Positions 49,885 to 59,530 of a DNA stretch of 64,000 nt are shown piece by piece; within the stretch, counting starts at the first letter, position 1, and every line of letters starts with the position of its first letter. The translations under genes were made by a program, and so were the position numbers. The notes beneath the pieces were generated by a model. The model saw only the letters and a program-made list of their open reading frames with translations. It did no database searches and had not been told where the DNA came from. The stretch spans positions 1-64,000 of the forward strand of contig CAZXXS010000038.1 in the NCBI GenBank assembly GCA_964644845.1, given 5' to 3'. The stretch comes from Geothermovivens sp964644845 (GTDB taxonomy: Bacteria > Zhuqueibacterota > Zhuqueibacteria > Oleimicrobiales > Geothermoviventaceae).

Positions 49885-52506
49885 ATGTCCGAGAACCCCA
49901 AGAAACTGCCTTTCTGGGACCCTGACTTACCTTTGAGGAAACGCGTCGACGACCTTCTTTCGCGGTTGACCTTGGAGGAAAAGGTCTCTCAGATGCTTCA
50001 CGGAGCCCCCGCCGTGGAAAGATTGGGGCTGCCGCAGTACAACTGGTGGAACGAAGCGCTGCACGGCGTCGCCTGGGCTGGTGTCGCGACGGTGTTTCCA
50101 GAGCCCATCGGTCTCGCGGCCACCTGGGACGCCGACCTGGTGCACCGTGTTGCCGAAGCCATTTCCGACGAGGCACGAGCCAAGCACCACGAATTTGTTC
50201 GCAACGGCCAACGCGAAATCTTCCAGGGCCTCACCTTCTGGTCCCCCAACGTGAACCTCTTCCGGGATCCACGCTGGGGCCGTGGCATGGAGACGTACGG
50301 TGAAGATCCGTACCTGTCCGGCACGTTGGGCGCAGCCTTCGTGCACGGTCTACAGGGCGAGGACCCCACGTACCTCAAGACCGTTGCCACTCCCAAACAT
50401 TACGTTGTCCACAGCGGTCCAGAACCGGAGCGCCACCGGTTCGACGCCGTTGTCGACGAACGGGACTTGCGGGAATCGTACCTGCCAGCGTTCGAATTGA
50501 GCGTAAAGCGAGGGCGGGCCGAATCGGTGATGTGCGCGTACAACCGCACTCTGCACGAAGCCTGCTGCTCCAGTCGACGACTTCTGCAACAGATTCTGCG
50601 TGAGGAATGGGGGTTTCGCGGTTACGTGGTGTCGGACTGCGGAGCCATCGACGACATCTGGCGTGGCCACAAACTGGTTGACAACGAGATCGAGGCTGCG
50701 GCGCGGGCCCTGCTGGCTGGCACCGACCTGGAGTGCGGCGAGCGGGCCTACCTGGCTTTAGCGGAAGCTGTACGCCAGGGTCTCGTTCAGGAGGCGGACG
50801 TGGATGCGGCTTTACGGCGGCTTTTCGAAGCTCGGTTCCGGCTCGGCATGTTCGATCCACCAGAACGCGTGCCCCACGCACACACGCCGTTCTGGGTCGT
50901 GAATTGCCCCGAACACCGCACCCTCGCACTTGAAGCGGCCCACAAGTCTCTCGTTCTGCTGAAAAACGAGGGTCTTCTACCCCTTGACAAGTCGATTCGG
51001 CGAGTGGCCGTGCTGGGTCCCAACGCCGACGATGAGTTGGTGCTCGTGGGAAACTACGAAGGCACCCCCGCCCGCTCGTGGACGTTGTTGGAAGCCCTGC
51101 GCGAGAAGCTGGACGACGCCGCAGAAGTCCGCTTTGCGGTTGGCCCCGATCTGGCAGAGGGCATGCCCGCGTTCGAGTGCGTACCCACCTCGGCGCTCCG
51201 GGTAGATGCAGCGCCCGACGCCGCCCCGGGGCTTCGGGCCACGTACTTCGCCAATCGGGACTTCGAGGGGCCGCCTGTCCTGGAGCGGGTCGAACCCGAG
51301 CTTCGGTTCGCCTCCACAGTGAATCCACCCGTGCCAGAATTCCGGAACAAGCCCTTCAGCGCACGCTGGGAGGGCTTCTTGGTCGCGCCTGAGACGGGCA
51401 ACTACACAGTCGGAGCCTACGGTTTCAAAAGTTTCCGAATCGTGGTAGGTGGACAAGAAATCGTGCGAAGCAACGAACACCACAAACGCAAAGTGGTGTA
51501 CGCTCCCGTGCGTCTTGAGGCCGGTCGCCCCGTACCTCTGCTGGTCGAGTTTCAAAGTGCTGACGCTAACACGCAGCACCGCGCAGATCTTCAGCTGGTG
51601 TGGTCTCGCCCGCAAATCACGCGCTTGCGTGAAGCACTGGAGCTGGCCGCCTGGGCCGACGTGGTGATCCTGGCCCTCGGGTTGTCGCCTCGTCTCGAGG
51701 GCGAAGAGATGCCGGTAGACCTCCCGGGCTTCCGAGGAGGTGACCGGACAGACATTGGGCTGCCTCGGGTCCAGGAGGAATTTTTGCAGCAAGTCGCGGA
51801 ACGCTCTTCGCGTGTGGCGCTTGTGCTTTTCAACGGAAGTGCTCTGGCCGTGAATTGGGCCAGCGAGCACTTGCCAGCCATCCTGGAAGCGTGGTACCCG
51901 GGCGAAGCCGGCGGTAAGGCCGTGGTCAACGCACTGTTCGGCGACGTCAACCCGGCAGGTCGTCTGCCCGTCACGTTCTACCGGACTGTGGAGGACCTTC
52001 CACCCTTTGACGACTACCGAATGGAAAATCGGACCTACCGCTTCTACCGCGGTGACGTTTTGTACCCATTCGGTTTCGGTCTGAGCTACACACATTTTGC
52101 TTACGACAACCTGACCGTACCCGACGAAGTTCGTGCAGGAGATCCCGTTGCGGTGGCCGTGGAGGTCGAAAACGTTGGGGCCAGGGCTGGCGACGAAGTG
52201 GTTCAGCTCTACGTCTCGGCACTGGAAGCAACCGTGCGGGCACCCGTTCGTTCGCTCGTGGGTTACAAACGGGTTCACCTGCAGCCAGGCGAACGAATGC
52301 GCGTGTTTTTCACTTTGGAGCCCTGGCAGCTCGCTGTGTTCACGGACGACGGACGTCGCGTGTTGCAACCGGGCACGTTCCTTCTGAGCGTGGGCGGCAA
52401 GCAGCCCGGCTTTTCGGGGCATGCGGATGCCCGCACCACAGAGGTCCTCACCACCGAGTTCCGGGTTTCCGGGCAACCGATTGACGTGCAATTGCCGGCA
52501 ACGTAG
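49885..52506 (+). CDS. GH3 glycosidase with PA14 insert, no signal peptide
   Basis: 873 residues. It shares all domains with the preceding GH3: nucleophile in YVVSDCGAI (Asp251), PA14 insert (~450-575; GLRATYF...NYTVGAYGFKSFRI), fibronectin-III-like end with GGKQPGF. It begins MSENPKKLPFWDPDLPLRKR with no signal, so it is probably cytosolic. ATG 49885 has GAGG nine bases upstream. The pair looks like a tandem duplication split between cell surface and cytoplasm, consistent with uptake of oligosaccharides by the nearby ABC system. Confidence 0.93.
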   Translation: MSENPKKLPFWDPDLPLRKRVDDLLSRLTLEEKVSQMLHGAPAVERLGLPQYNWWNEALHGVAWAGVATVFPEPIGLAATWDADLVHRVAEAISDEARAKHHEFVRNGQREIFQGLTFWSPNVNLFRDPRWGRGMETYGEDPYLSGTLGAAFVHGLQGEDPTYLKTVATPKHYVVHSGPEPERHRFDAVVDERDLRESYLPAFELSVKRGRAESVMCAYNRTLHEACCSSRRLLQQILREEWGFRGYVVSDCGAIDDIWRGHKLVDNEIEAAARALLAGTDLECGERAYLALAEAVRQGLVQEADVDAALRRLFEARFRLGMFDPPERVPHAHTPFWVVNCPEHRTLALEAAHKSLVLLKNEGLLPLDKSIRRVAVLGPNADDELVLVGNYEGTPARSWTLLEALREKLDDAAEVRFAVGPDLAEGMPAFECVPTSALRVDAAPDAAPGLRATYFANRDFEGPPVLERVEPELRFASTVNPPVPEFRNKPFSARWEGFLVAPETGNYTVGAYGFKSFRIVVGGQEIVRSNEHHKRKVVYAPVRLEAGRPVPLLVEFQSADANTQHRADLQLVWSRPQITRLREALELAAWADVVILALGLSPRLEGEEMPVDLPGFRGGDRTDIGLPRVQEEFLQQVAERSSRVALVLFNGSALAVNWASEHLPAILEAWYPGEAGGKAVVNALFGDVNPAGRLPVTFYRTVEDLPPFDDYRMENRTYRFYRGDVLYPFGFGLSYTHFAYDNLTVPDEVRAGDPVAVAVEVENVGARAGDEVVQLYVSALEATVRAPVRSLVGYKRVHLQPGERMRVFFTLEPWQLAVFTDDGRRVLQPGTFLLSVGGKQPGFSGHADARTTEVLTTEFRVSGQPIDVQLPAT

Positions 52507-52702
52507 CAGGCGCTGTTCGCCGAACGGGTTGCTGCGCTTCGAGGGCGGCGCAACACCAAATCCTCGCCGTTTACCGGCCTGGTGAGCGACCCAACTGCTC
52601 GGGTTTACGGGTGAGCTCCGAGCAGTCAGTGTCCAGGGCACTTTGTGGTCACTCTCGTACAACCTGAACGGAATGTGGTCGATCTCAGCAGGGGAGAAAC
52701 CC

Positions 52703-53543
52703 GTGTCCCAAGCAAAATCCCGCAAGACACCGTGGGGCCCTTTGGCCATTTCCGAGAAACAGACCGTACAGGTCAAATTGGGCGATCTGGTACTGTGGAT
52801 GCGGAAAGAAGAGCCCGAGCTCCTGGTTGCCCATGCTTACGGCAACAATGCTCAGCCGGCCGAAACAGGCTGGACACGCCTTTGGGTGGAGGGAGCAGAA
52901 CTTTACCTGGCGCCCGCGCTGCCCGATCTTCCTGTGGTGGTCCGAACGGAACACCCCTTTTGCCTTCCCCCTGACCACTCAGCGGACCTCACCGTCGTCC
53001 TCCCCCTCTGGGCTCAACTCAGGATCGACACTGCTCCCCTGCCTCTGCTCGATTTTCCGACCGTTCCGCTGTCCAAGAGCTGGTTCGGAACGTTCACTGA
53101 CGGTGCACTCAGTTACTGGGTCTACTCCGACCTCTGGCGGGGCAACTCCTTACCCAATGTTTCACCTTGCGAGGGGCTGCTCGCGATCCACGTGAGTAAC
53201 AACGCCCACGAAATGCTTCAGGTGGACCATTTCGCCATTCCCGCACCAAGCCTGTCGCTTTACAGCGACGGGGAGCGGTTTTGGCTCGAGTCGTTGACGT
53301 TCTCGTACCGGGGTCAGCGTCTACACACCCAGACCCGACGCCGGGCACGTGCGCCCCGGGCAGCCGGGCGTTCAACGGAAGTTGCCGCTGCCCGAGAATC
53401 GGCACCGCGCACGTTTGCTGGGCGCGTCTTCGGTCGGCGGGGCGAACTCCCCGGGATCGGCGTACGATTTCGCTGACACCCAGTCGTGTCAAGCTTCAAG
53501 TGAAGACGTCCACACGGTTGTAAGTGAAGGAGGGTGGCGATGA
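52703..53543 (+). CDS. DUF432 protein, apparent frameshift at 53310-53313
   Basis: Started at GTG 52703 (GGGGAG six bases upstream). Body: LGDLVLWMRKEEPELLVAHAY, FGTFTDGALSYWVYSD and CEGLLAIHVSNNAHEMLQVDHFAI, which fits DUF432, a family found beside MscS channels. In the zero frame the product turns into Arg-rich text after LTFSYRG and stops at 53476. The +1 frame from the GGGG at 53310-53313 is strongly G/C at third positions, reads sensibly (SVYTPRPDAGHV, KLPLPENRHRARLL) and stops at 53543, overlapping the MscS start as ATGA. One G fewer restores a single 279-residue protein. It is either an assembly indel, a mutation or a slippage site. Confidence 0.7.
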
Positions 53544-54385
53544 ACAGCGCCAATCTCGCTGCAGGACAGATCCAGGCATTCCTTACCGGCCAGACGGTGT
53601 CATCGTTGCTACGGGCGCTGTTGTGGTTGGTGGCGGGGGTCCCTGCTTCGGTTCTTCTGAGCCGGTACGTGCGCAGACGGCTTCTTCTCAAGTACACGCA
53701 ACATCAGGCACTTCTGGCCAGTCGAACCGTCTTGTACCTGAGTCTCGGTTTTGTGTTCGTGTCCGTTCTCGACGAGCTTGGGTTCAAACTTTCTCACCTG
53801 CTCGGGGCCGCGGGAATCATCGGCGTGGCGGTGGGCTTCGCCTCCCAGACAAGCATTTCCAACGTCATTAGCGGTCTCTTCTTGATCGCCGAGCGCAGTT
53901 TCGAGGTCGACGACGTGGTGAGCGTTAACGGAATCACAGGACAAGTGCTTTCCATCGACATGCTGTCCGTGAAAATCCGAACCTTCGACAACAAATTCGT
54001 ACGGATCCCAAATGAGACCATCATCAAATCCGAGCTCACCAACATCACCCGCTTCCCGATTCGACGGCTGGAAATCGACGTAGGTGTGGCGTACAAGGAG
54101 GACATTGGCAGGGTCCGGGATGTACTCCTCGAGGTCGCCCAAAATGAACCCTTGTGCCTGAATGAACCGGAACCGATGGTGGTAATCAAAGGTTTCGGGA
54201 GTTCATCGATCGATTTGCAGTTGCTTGTTTGGGCAACAAAGGCCGACTACCTGACTGTGAAAAACGCGTTGACAGAAGCGATCAAACGCCGCTTTGACGA
54301 GCAAGGAATCGAAATCCCATTCCCGCACGTTTCACTTTACGCGGGGTCAGCCACAGACCCAATCCCGATCCGAATGGTCAGTTGA
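53540..54385 (+). CDS. Small mechanosensitive channel (MscS family)
   Basis: 281 residues. Helices at ~20-42, 65-80 and the pore helix (LLGAAGIIGVAVGFASQTSISNVISGLFLI), then the MscS beta domain (FEVDDVVSVNGITGQVLSIDMLSVKIRTFDNKFVRIPN) and C-terminal alpha/beta domain. It opens on membrane tension to release solutes. ATG 53540 lies six bases after GGAGG and overlaps the stop of the (frame-corrected) DUF432 gene, indicating coupling. Confidence 0.93.
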   Translation: MNSANLAAGQIQAFLTGQTVSSLLRALLWLVAGVPASVLLSRYVRRRLLLKYTQHQALLASRTVLYLSLGFVFVSVLDELGFKLSHLLGAAGIIGVAVGFASQTSISNVISGLFLIAERSFEVDDVVSVNGITGQVLSIDMLSVKIRTFDNKFVRIPNETIIKSELTNITRFPIRRLEIDVGVAYKEDIGRVRDVLLEVAQNEPLCLNEPEPMVVIKGFGSSSIDLQLLVWATKADYLTVKNALTEAIKRRFDEQGIEIPFPHVSLYAGSATDPIPIRMVS

Positions 54386-54610
54386 GGGATTCGTTTCCCG
54401 CTAAGACGAAATGGAAAGGCCTTTTCGAAAACGCTCCGCCCCGCGTGAGTTTGGACGCTGCTGTTGTAGACCCGCTTTGAAACAACCGTTGGAACGACTT
54501 GCCAATTCCGGACTCCTTCCGGTGGCAGCGAAATGCGGGATTCAATTCTGTGCAACCCCGAAGTACTTGATCGCATCTTCCCGTTGAACTTCCCGAGGAG
54601 GTGACGACTG

Positions 54611-55642
54611 ATGAAGGCGATGATCCTGGAAAAGATCACAAACGTCCTAGAGAACAGGGAACCGCTGCGGCTGGTGGAACTCCCCGATCCTGTTCCCGGC
54701 AAAGGTGAGATTCTCATCCGGGTAAGTCGTTGCGGGGTTTGTCACACCGAGCTGGACGAAATCGAAGGGCGAACGCCCCCGCCAAGGCTGCCCGTGGTAC
54801 TCGGACACCAGGTGGTGGGGCGCGTGGAAGCCTTGGGTCCTGGCGTCACGCTCCACAAGGTAGGAGACCGCGTCGGCGTCGCGTGGATTTTCTCTTCGTG
54901 CGGCCACTGCAAGTACTGCCAGGCTGGCGACGAGAATCTTTGCCCCGAGTTCAAAGCCACCGGTCGCGACGCAAACGGTGGTTACGCCGAGCTGATGACG
55001 GTTCCCGAACAATTCGCGTACAAGATTCCCGACGTGTTTACGGACTCCGAAGCAGCGCCACACCTGTGCGCCGGGGCCATCGGCTACCGATCCCTGCGCC
55101 TCACCAACTTGCGAGACGGCGACAACCTGGGCCTCACGGGATTCGGAGCCTCGGGTCACCTGGTGCTCAAAATGGTCCAGCACAAATTCCCGAACAGCAA
55201 GGTGTACGTCTTCGCCCGCAGCGCGAAAGAACGGGAGTTCGCGCTGGAGCTCGGTGCGGTGTGGGCTGGCGACACCGAGGACGAAGCTCCCGAAAAGCTG
55301 GACGCCATCATTGACACAACCCCCGTGTGGAAACCCGTGGTTGAGGCTCTGAAAAACCTGGCTCCGGGAGGCCGTTTGGTCATCAACGCCATCCGCAAAG
55401 AGAACGTGGACAAGGACTACCTCCTGCGCCTCGATTACCCGGAGCACCTCTGGATGGAAAAGGAGATCAAGAGCGTGGCAAACGTCGCTCGGCGCGACGT
55501 GATCGAATTCCTCGAGCTGGCAGCTTCGATCCCGATCAAGCCGGAAATCCAGGAGTACCCGCTGGAAGAGGCCAACCGTGCGCTGGTTGAGCTGAAAGAA
55601 CGCAAAATCCGGGGCGCCAAGGTGCTTGTGATCGGCGACTGA
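54611..55642 (+). CDS. Zinc-dependent alcohol dehydrogenase (MDR family)
   Basis: 343 residues. Catalytic zinc ligands in CGVCHTELD and GHQVVGRVE; structural zinc four-Cys loop CGHCKYCQAGDENLC; cofactor motif LTGFGASGHLVLKM. The AdhA/YahK-like layout suggests an NAD(P)-linked primary alcohol/aldehyde enzyme. ATG 54611 has GGAGG nine bases upstream. It heads a group with CoA-transferase and enoyl-CoA hydratase genes but has 225-240 base spacers, so co-transcription is not certain. Confidence 0.9.
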   Translation: MKAMILEKITNVLENREPLRLVELPDPVPGKGEILIRVSRCGVCHTELDEIEGRTPPPRLPVVLGHQVVGRVEALGPGVTLHKVGDRVGVAWIFSSCGHCKYCQAGDENLCPEFKATGRDANGGYAELMTVPEQFAYKIPDVFTDSEAAPHLCAGAIGYRSLRLTNLRDGDNLGLTGFGASGHLVLKMVQHKFPNSKVYVFARSAKEREFALELGAVWAGDTEDEAPEKLDAIIDTTPVWKPVVEALKNLAPGGRLVINAIRKENVDKDYLLRLDYPEHLWMEKEIKSVANVARRDVIEFLELAASIPIKPEIQEYPLEEANRALVELKERKIRGAKVLVIGD

Positions 55643-55880
55643 TCTTTTCTCGCACAAAGGAACGGGCTTGTCCGAGCTTGTTTCGAAGCCGCAAACTGCC
55701 CCGTGTCGGTTGCTTGCGGCAAATTCAAAAATCTCGTCGGACGCGGGATTCCGGCGTAGGCGTGGGTCCAGAGTTCGCCGCAGCAGCATTCTGGAACCCC
55801 GGTGGCGCTCGGAGCTGGAATTTCCGCGAGCAACCCGGTTACCGGACGTACAAATCTGACGACGGTGAGGCTTGCACCTG

Positions 55881-57440
55881 ATGGCTCAATTTCTTTCTCC
55901 GGGCGAGGCCGCTCGTCTGGTCAGGAGTGGCGACACTCTGCTTCTGACCGGCTCAGGCGGCGGTGTGATGGACGCTGAATTCATCTACCGTGCCCTCGAA
56001 AAACGGTTTCTCGACACGGGCGAACCGCGGAATCTGACGCTGGTTCACATCACTGGAATCGGCGACGGCAAGGGTGGTGGCATCGACCATTTTGCGCACC
56101 AGGGCATGGTCAAGCGTGTGATCGGTGGCCACTGGGGCTGGTCCCGCAAAATGGCCGAGCTGGCACTGGCCAACAAGGTCGAAGCCTACAATCTCCCTCA
56201 AGGTGTGCTTTCCCTTCTGACCTGTGAAATCGCGGCGCACCGCGTTGGGCTTGTCACCCACGTGGGTCTGCACACGTTTGTCGACCCTCGTTTGCAAGGT
56301 GGCCGTCTGAACGAAGCCGCTCGGGAGTCCCTGGTCGAAGTGGTCCACCTCGGTGGGCAAGAGCGGCTTCTGTACCGAGCTTTTCCTGTGGATGTGGCCA
56401 TCGTGCGCGGCACCACTGCGGACGAACGCGGCAACGTGTCCACCGAGTGGGAAGCTGTGGATCTGGATGTCCTGTCGGCGGCTCAGGCAGCGCGTAACAG
56501 CGGGGGATTGGTCATTGCGCAAGTAAAACGGGTCGCTCGGGCGGGTAGTCTGCACCCGCGCGCCGTGAAAATCCCCGGCAACCTGGTGGACGTGGTCGTG
56601 GTGGCGCCAGAACAGTGGCAAACCGTGGAAGGCGAGTACAATCCCGCTTTCTCAGGGGAGATCCGCGTGCCTGTGCAGGCAATCGAACCCCTGCCACACG
56701 GTGTGCGTAAGTTCGTGGCGCGGCGTGCGGCCTTTGAACTACGCCCGGGAGCCGTTGTGAATCTCGGTTTCGGCATCCCGGACGGCGTAGCCAACGTAGC
56801 AGCGGAGGAAGGCGTGTTCGATCGGGTTGTGTTCAGCGTCGAACAAGGGGTCATCGGTGGTGTACCGGCCAAGGGAGACATCTTCGGCGCCGGGACCAAT
56901 CCCGACATGATCGTAGACGCGCCTTCCCAATTCAACTTTTACCACGGCGGCGGTCTGGATCTTGCCTTCCTGGGTGCCGCTCAAATTGATCAGCACGGCA
57001 ACGTAAACGTGAGCAAATTCGGCGACACCATCGCCGGTTGTGGCGGTTTCATCGACATTTCACAGAACGCGAAGAAAGTCGTCTTTTGCGGCACCTTCAC
57101 TGCTCGCGGACTCAGGGCTCTGGGTAAGAGCGGCCACCTGGAGATCGAGCGCGAAGGAACCGTGCGCAAGTTCGTCAAACGAGTAGAACAGATTACCTTC
57201 AGTGGCCGCTACGCTTTGGAACGTGGCCAGGAAGTTCTTTACGTCACCGAGCGCGCCGTGTTTCAGCTCACCCGGAACGGTCTGGAACTCGTGGAAATCG
57301 CGCCTGGAGTGGACCTGAAGCACGACGTTCTGGGGCAGATGGATTTCCGACCCGCCATTCGCGAGCCTCTGGCAGCCATGAACCCTCGCGTTTTTGACGA
57401 ACCGGCGATGGGCTTGCGGCGACAGAGTCCGTGGCGTTGA
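55881..57440 (+). CDS. Acyl-CoA:carboxylate CoA-transferase (propionate/acetate type, fused subunits)
   Basis: 519 residues, alpha and beta subunits in one chain. The alpha half begins FLSPGEAARLVRSGDTLLLTGSGGG; the beta half has GAVVNLGFGIPDGVAN and the catalytic Glu in SVEQGVIGG. Related enzymes move CoA between acetyl-, propionyl-, butyryl- or acetoacetyl groups. ATG 55881 stands ten bases after GGTGAGG; a TTG three codons earlier is too close. The neighbouring enoyl-CoA hydratase points to short-chain acyl-CoA metabolism. Confidence 0.9.
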   Translation: MAQFLSPGEAARLVRSGDTLLLTGSGGGVMDAEFIYRALEKRFLDTGEPRNLTLVHITGIGDGKGGGIDHFAHQGMVKRVIGGHWGWSRKMAELALANKVEAYNLPQGVLSLLTCEIAAHRVGLVTHVGLHTFVDPRLQGGRLNEAARESLVEVVHLGGQERLLYRAFPVDVAIVRGTTADERGNVSTEWEAVDLDVLSAAQAARNSGGLVIAQVKRVARAGSLHPRAVKIPGNLVDVVVVAPEQWQTVEGEYNPAFSGEIRVPVQAIEPLPHGVRKFVARRAAFELRPGAVVNLGFGIPDGVANVAAEEGVFDRVVFSVEQGVIGGVPAKGDIFGAGTNPDMIVDAPSQFNFYHGGGLDLAFLGAAQIDQHGNVNVSKFGDTIAGCGGFIDISQNAKKVVFCGTFTARGLRALGKSGHLEIEREGTVRKFVKRVEQITFSGRYALERGQEVLYVTERAVFQLTRNGLELVEIAPGVDLKHDVLGQMDFRPAIREPLAAMNPRVFDEPAMGLRRQSPWR

Positions 57441-57744
57441 ACGTCCAGAGGTGTACGGCGGCTGCCTTAACTAGGATCAGAGGCGTGTCTTTCTCTGAAC
57501 AGCGGGAACCTCCGGGGCCCCTCAAGGACGACGAGGTCGCAGTCAAGCGGCTTTTGCGACGACGACGCACGCCTACCTGGTTGAGACCCTTGTAGAACTT
57601 GCGGGCAAGGGCTACCGTGGGAACTCGACTGCATCTCAGATTCGTGCAGTGGCGAGCGGCCGCTTCACTGCCGTTCTACCTGATTGAAAGTGTTTCGGCA
57701 CCATCTCGAGGGCCCCGCCTGTCTGAAGAACCGTGGAGGTCATG
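57441..57744. other. Spacer before the enoyl-CoA hydratase gene
   Basis: 304 bases with no gene-like frame, terminator or clear promoter. Confidence 0.45.
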
Positions 57745-58518
57745 ATGTCCGAAGAAATCGTGCTTTCGTGGTTGGGTCCCCACGTAGTCCAGTTGCAACT
57801 AAACCGGGCCAAGGAGCGAAACACGTTCACCTGGTTTCTGTTGGACGAGCTGGAAAGCAAACTCGAGCAGCTCGTGGCGACCGACGTTCGCGTACTCCTG
57901 ATCACGGGTTCTGGGGACACCTTTTGCGCCGGCGCTGACCTCCACCTTATCCAGTCGTTCACCGAGGAAGACGCACGACGCTGGATTCGACGAGGCCACG
58001 AAGTCCTCCGGAAAGTGGAACGTTTCCCAGTGCCTGTCCTCGCCGTGTTGAACGGGCACGCCGTCGGCGGAGGCCTGGAGCTGGCCTGCGCTTGCGACTT
58101 GCGCCTTTCAGTACCCTGGAACAAGCTCGGCCTGCCGGAGACACGTCTCGGGATGATTCCCGGTTGGGGCGGCACGACGCGAACCCAGCGGTTGGTCGGG
58201 CCGGCGGAGGTGCGCCGGCTCGTGTACACCGCAGCGCTAATCTCCGGCGAAGAGGCCCTGCGGATTGGTCTCGTTGACGCTGTGTACCCGAGCGGCGACT
58301 TGCCGCACCGCGCCTTGGAGCTTGCACAACAAATCGCGGCCAACGCCCCCGTAGCCCTTCGTGAAGTCAAGCGCCTACTCAATCGGGAACCCAGCGACTT
58401 CGCGAGCGAAGTCGAGCAAGACGCGGAGGCCCTGGCCCGGTGTGTCCTGAGCGACGATCAAACGGAGGGCCTAAAGGCCTTCTTTGAGAAACGACAACCG
58501 GTGTTCCGAGGGCGATGA
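57745..58518 (+). CDS. Enoyl-CoA hydratase/isomerase (crotonase family)
   Basis: 257 residues. Oxyanion-hole segments DTFCAGADL and GHAVGGGLELA; both catalytic Glu residues of hydratases are present (GGGLEL and LPETRLGMIPGWGG). Two extra residues follow in GWGGTTRTQRLVG. It hydrates 2-enoyl-CoA in beta-oxidation or fermentation. ATG 57745 has GGAGG five bases upstream; ATG 57742 and GTG 57733 are in frame but too close. Confidence 0.92.
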   Translation: MSEEIVLSWLGPHVVQLQLNRAKERNTFTWFLLDELESKLEQLVATDVRVLLITGSGDTFCAGADLHLIQSFTEEDARRWIRRGHEVLRKVERFPVPVLAVLNGHAVGGGLELACACDLRLSVPWNKLGLPETRLGMIPGWGGTTRTQRLVGPAEVRRLVYTAALISGEEALRIGLVDAVYPSGDLPHRALELAQQIAANAPVALREVKRLLNREPSDFASEVEQDAEALARCVLSDDQTEGLKAFFEKRQPVFRGR

Positions 58519-58710
58519 TCCGAAGTCCGCGCTCCGCATTTCGAGAATCTGGACGTCCGGCGCTTTTCAGAAGATGGCCGCGGAGTCGACACGGCCGGAA
58601 CGGGCTTGCTTTGTGAGGTGTTCTCGTCAAGGCCCTTTGCGCCGCCAGCGAGCGAGCAAAGCACGCCATTCCAGTTCCCAAGGCTCCCCTTCGGCTTCGC
58701 GTGAGAATCC

Positions 58711-59106
58711 TTGACCTGGCGTAACCAGAGTACCCTGCTACAAGTACGACTGAGGTCAGTCAAAGGTTTGCGCTTGGCGGAGGCCCAACTGCGGGGATCG
58801 GATCGATGGCACCCGAAGGAAATCAAAAAGATCGTTCGAGAAGTTCTCAAACAAGAACTTAATGCCTACTTAGCGCGCTACGCTGCTGCTCGTGAACAAG
58901 AGCTCAAGCGTCTCACCGTCCTTCAACACCTCACTCGCTTCGAGGAAGGGCTCCAGGCTCAACGCGAACCCACGGAGAAGCGTTTCGCCGCTGTCGACAA
59001 ACGATTCGAAGGCACCAACCGGAGATTTGAAGCCATCAACCGCCGATTCCGTGTCGTCGACAAGCGACTCGAAGCTGTCGACCGGCGGTTTCCCCAACTG
59101 ACCTGA
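58711..59106 (+). CDS. Short coiled-coil protein with heptad KRFxAVD repeats, possibly degenerate
   Basis: Residues ~88-126 are five to six heptads of the form (K/R)RF-E-AVD (KRFAAVD, KRFEGTN, RRFEAIN, RRFRVVD, KRLEAVD), also visible as 21-base periodicity in DNA at 58978-59094. Upstream is a charged helix (KEIKKIVREVLKQELNAYLARY). Such proteins usually end in a membrane helix; here a TGA cuts the frame right after the repeats, and in the same frame beyond it LIPTIFVALTAPVTVF is hydrophobic. No ATG with a ribosome site is found (frame opens at TTG). It may be a decayed gene. Confidence 0.45.
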   Translation: MTWRNQSTLLQVRLRSVKGLRLAEAQLRGSDRWHPKEIKKIVREVLKQELNAYLARYAAAREQELKRLTVLQHLTRFEEGLQAQREPTEKRFAAVDKRFEGTNRRFEAINRRFRVVDKRLEAVDRRFPQLT

Positions 59107-59530
59107 CTCATTCCCACGATTTTCGTGGCTCTGACCGCGCCTGTCACTGTTTTCCGGTTTCCCAGTTTGACGGCGAGCTGTGTTAGCCTCACAAAGAGCG
59201 GATCGGGGGCTCGAGGTACGCTCCACGATCGTCCGGAAGCACTCACGAACGTGCGCGTTTTCACCAGCACAAAGGGCCTGAAGCAGCCTGGTATCCTGAT
59301 CCGATTTTGCAGCTTTACTCAACGAGCCCGAAGGCAAAGAAGAGACCGCACTTGCCACCAGTTACCCGCGATTGAGATTTCTCGCTTGAACGCGATCAAG
59401 TCCGCCCCGGGCAGCAAGAATCTCAGAGCTTGGCCCTCAATTTTCTCTTGACTGGGACGATTTTCTTTAGTAGCTTTGGCGCGTTGCTTGGAAATCCTCA
59501 CTTTCTTTTAGCCACAAGGCAGAGGCGCAA
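59107..59530. other. Upstream region of the thr operon
   Basis: 424 bases without a supported gene. The distal end holds the promoter candidate at 59448-59476; the rest shows nothing. Confidence 0.45.
59448..59476 (+). promoter_or_regulatory. Promoter candidate for the thr leader/operon
   Basis: TTGACT, 17-base spacer, TAGCTT. The -35 is good, the -10 fair. The start site near 59483 would leave a ~280-base leader before thrC. Confidence 0.4.
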
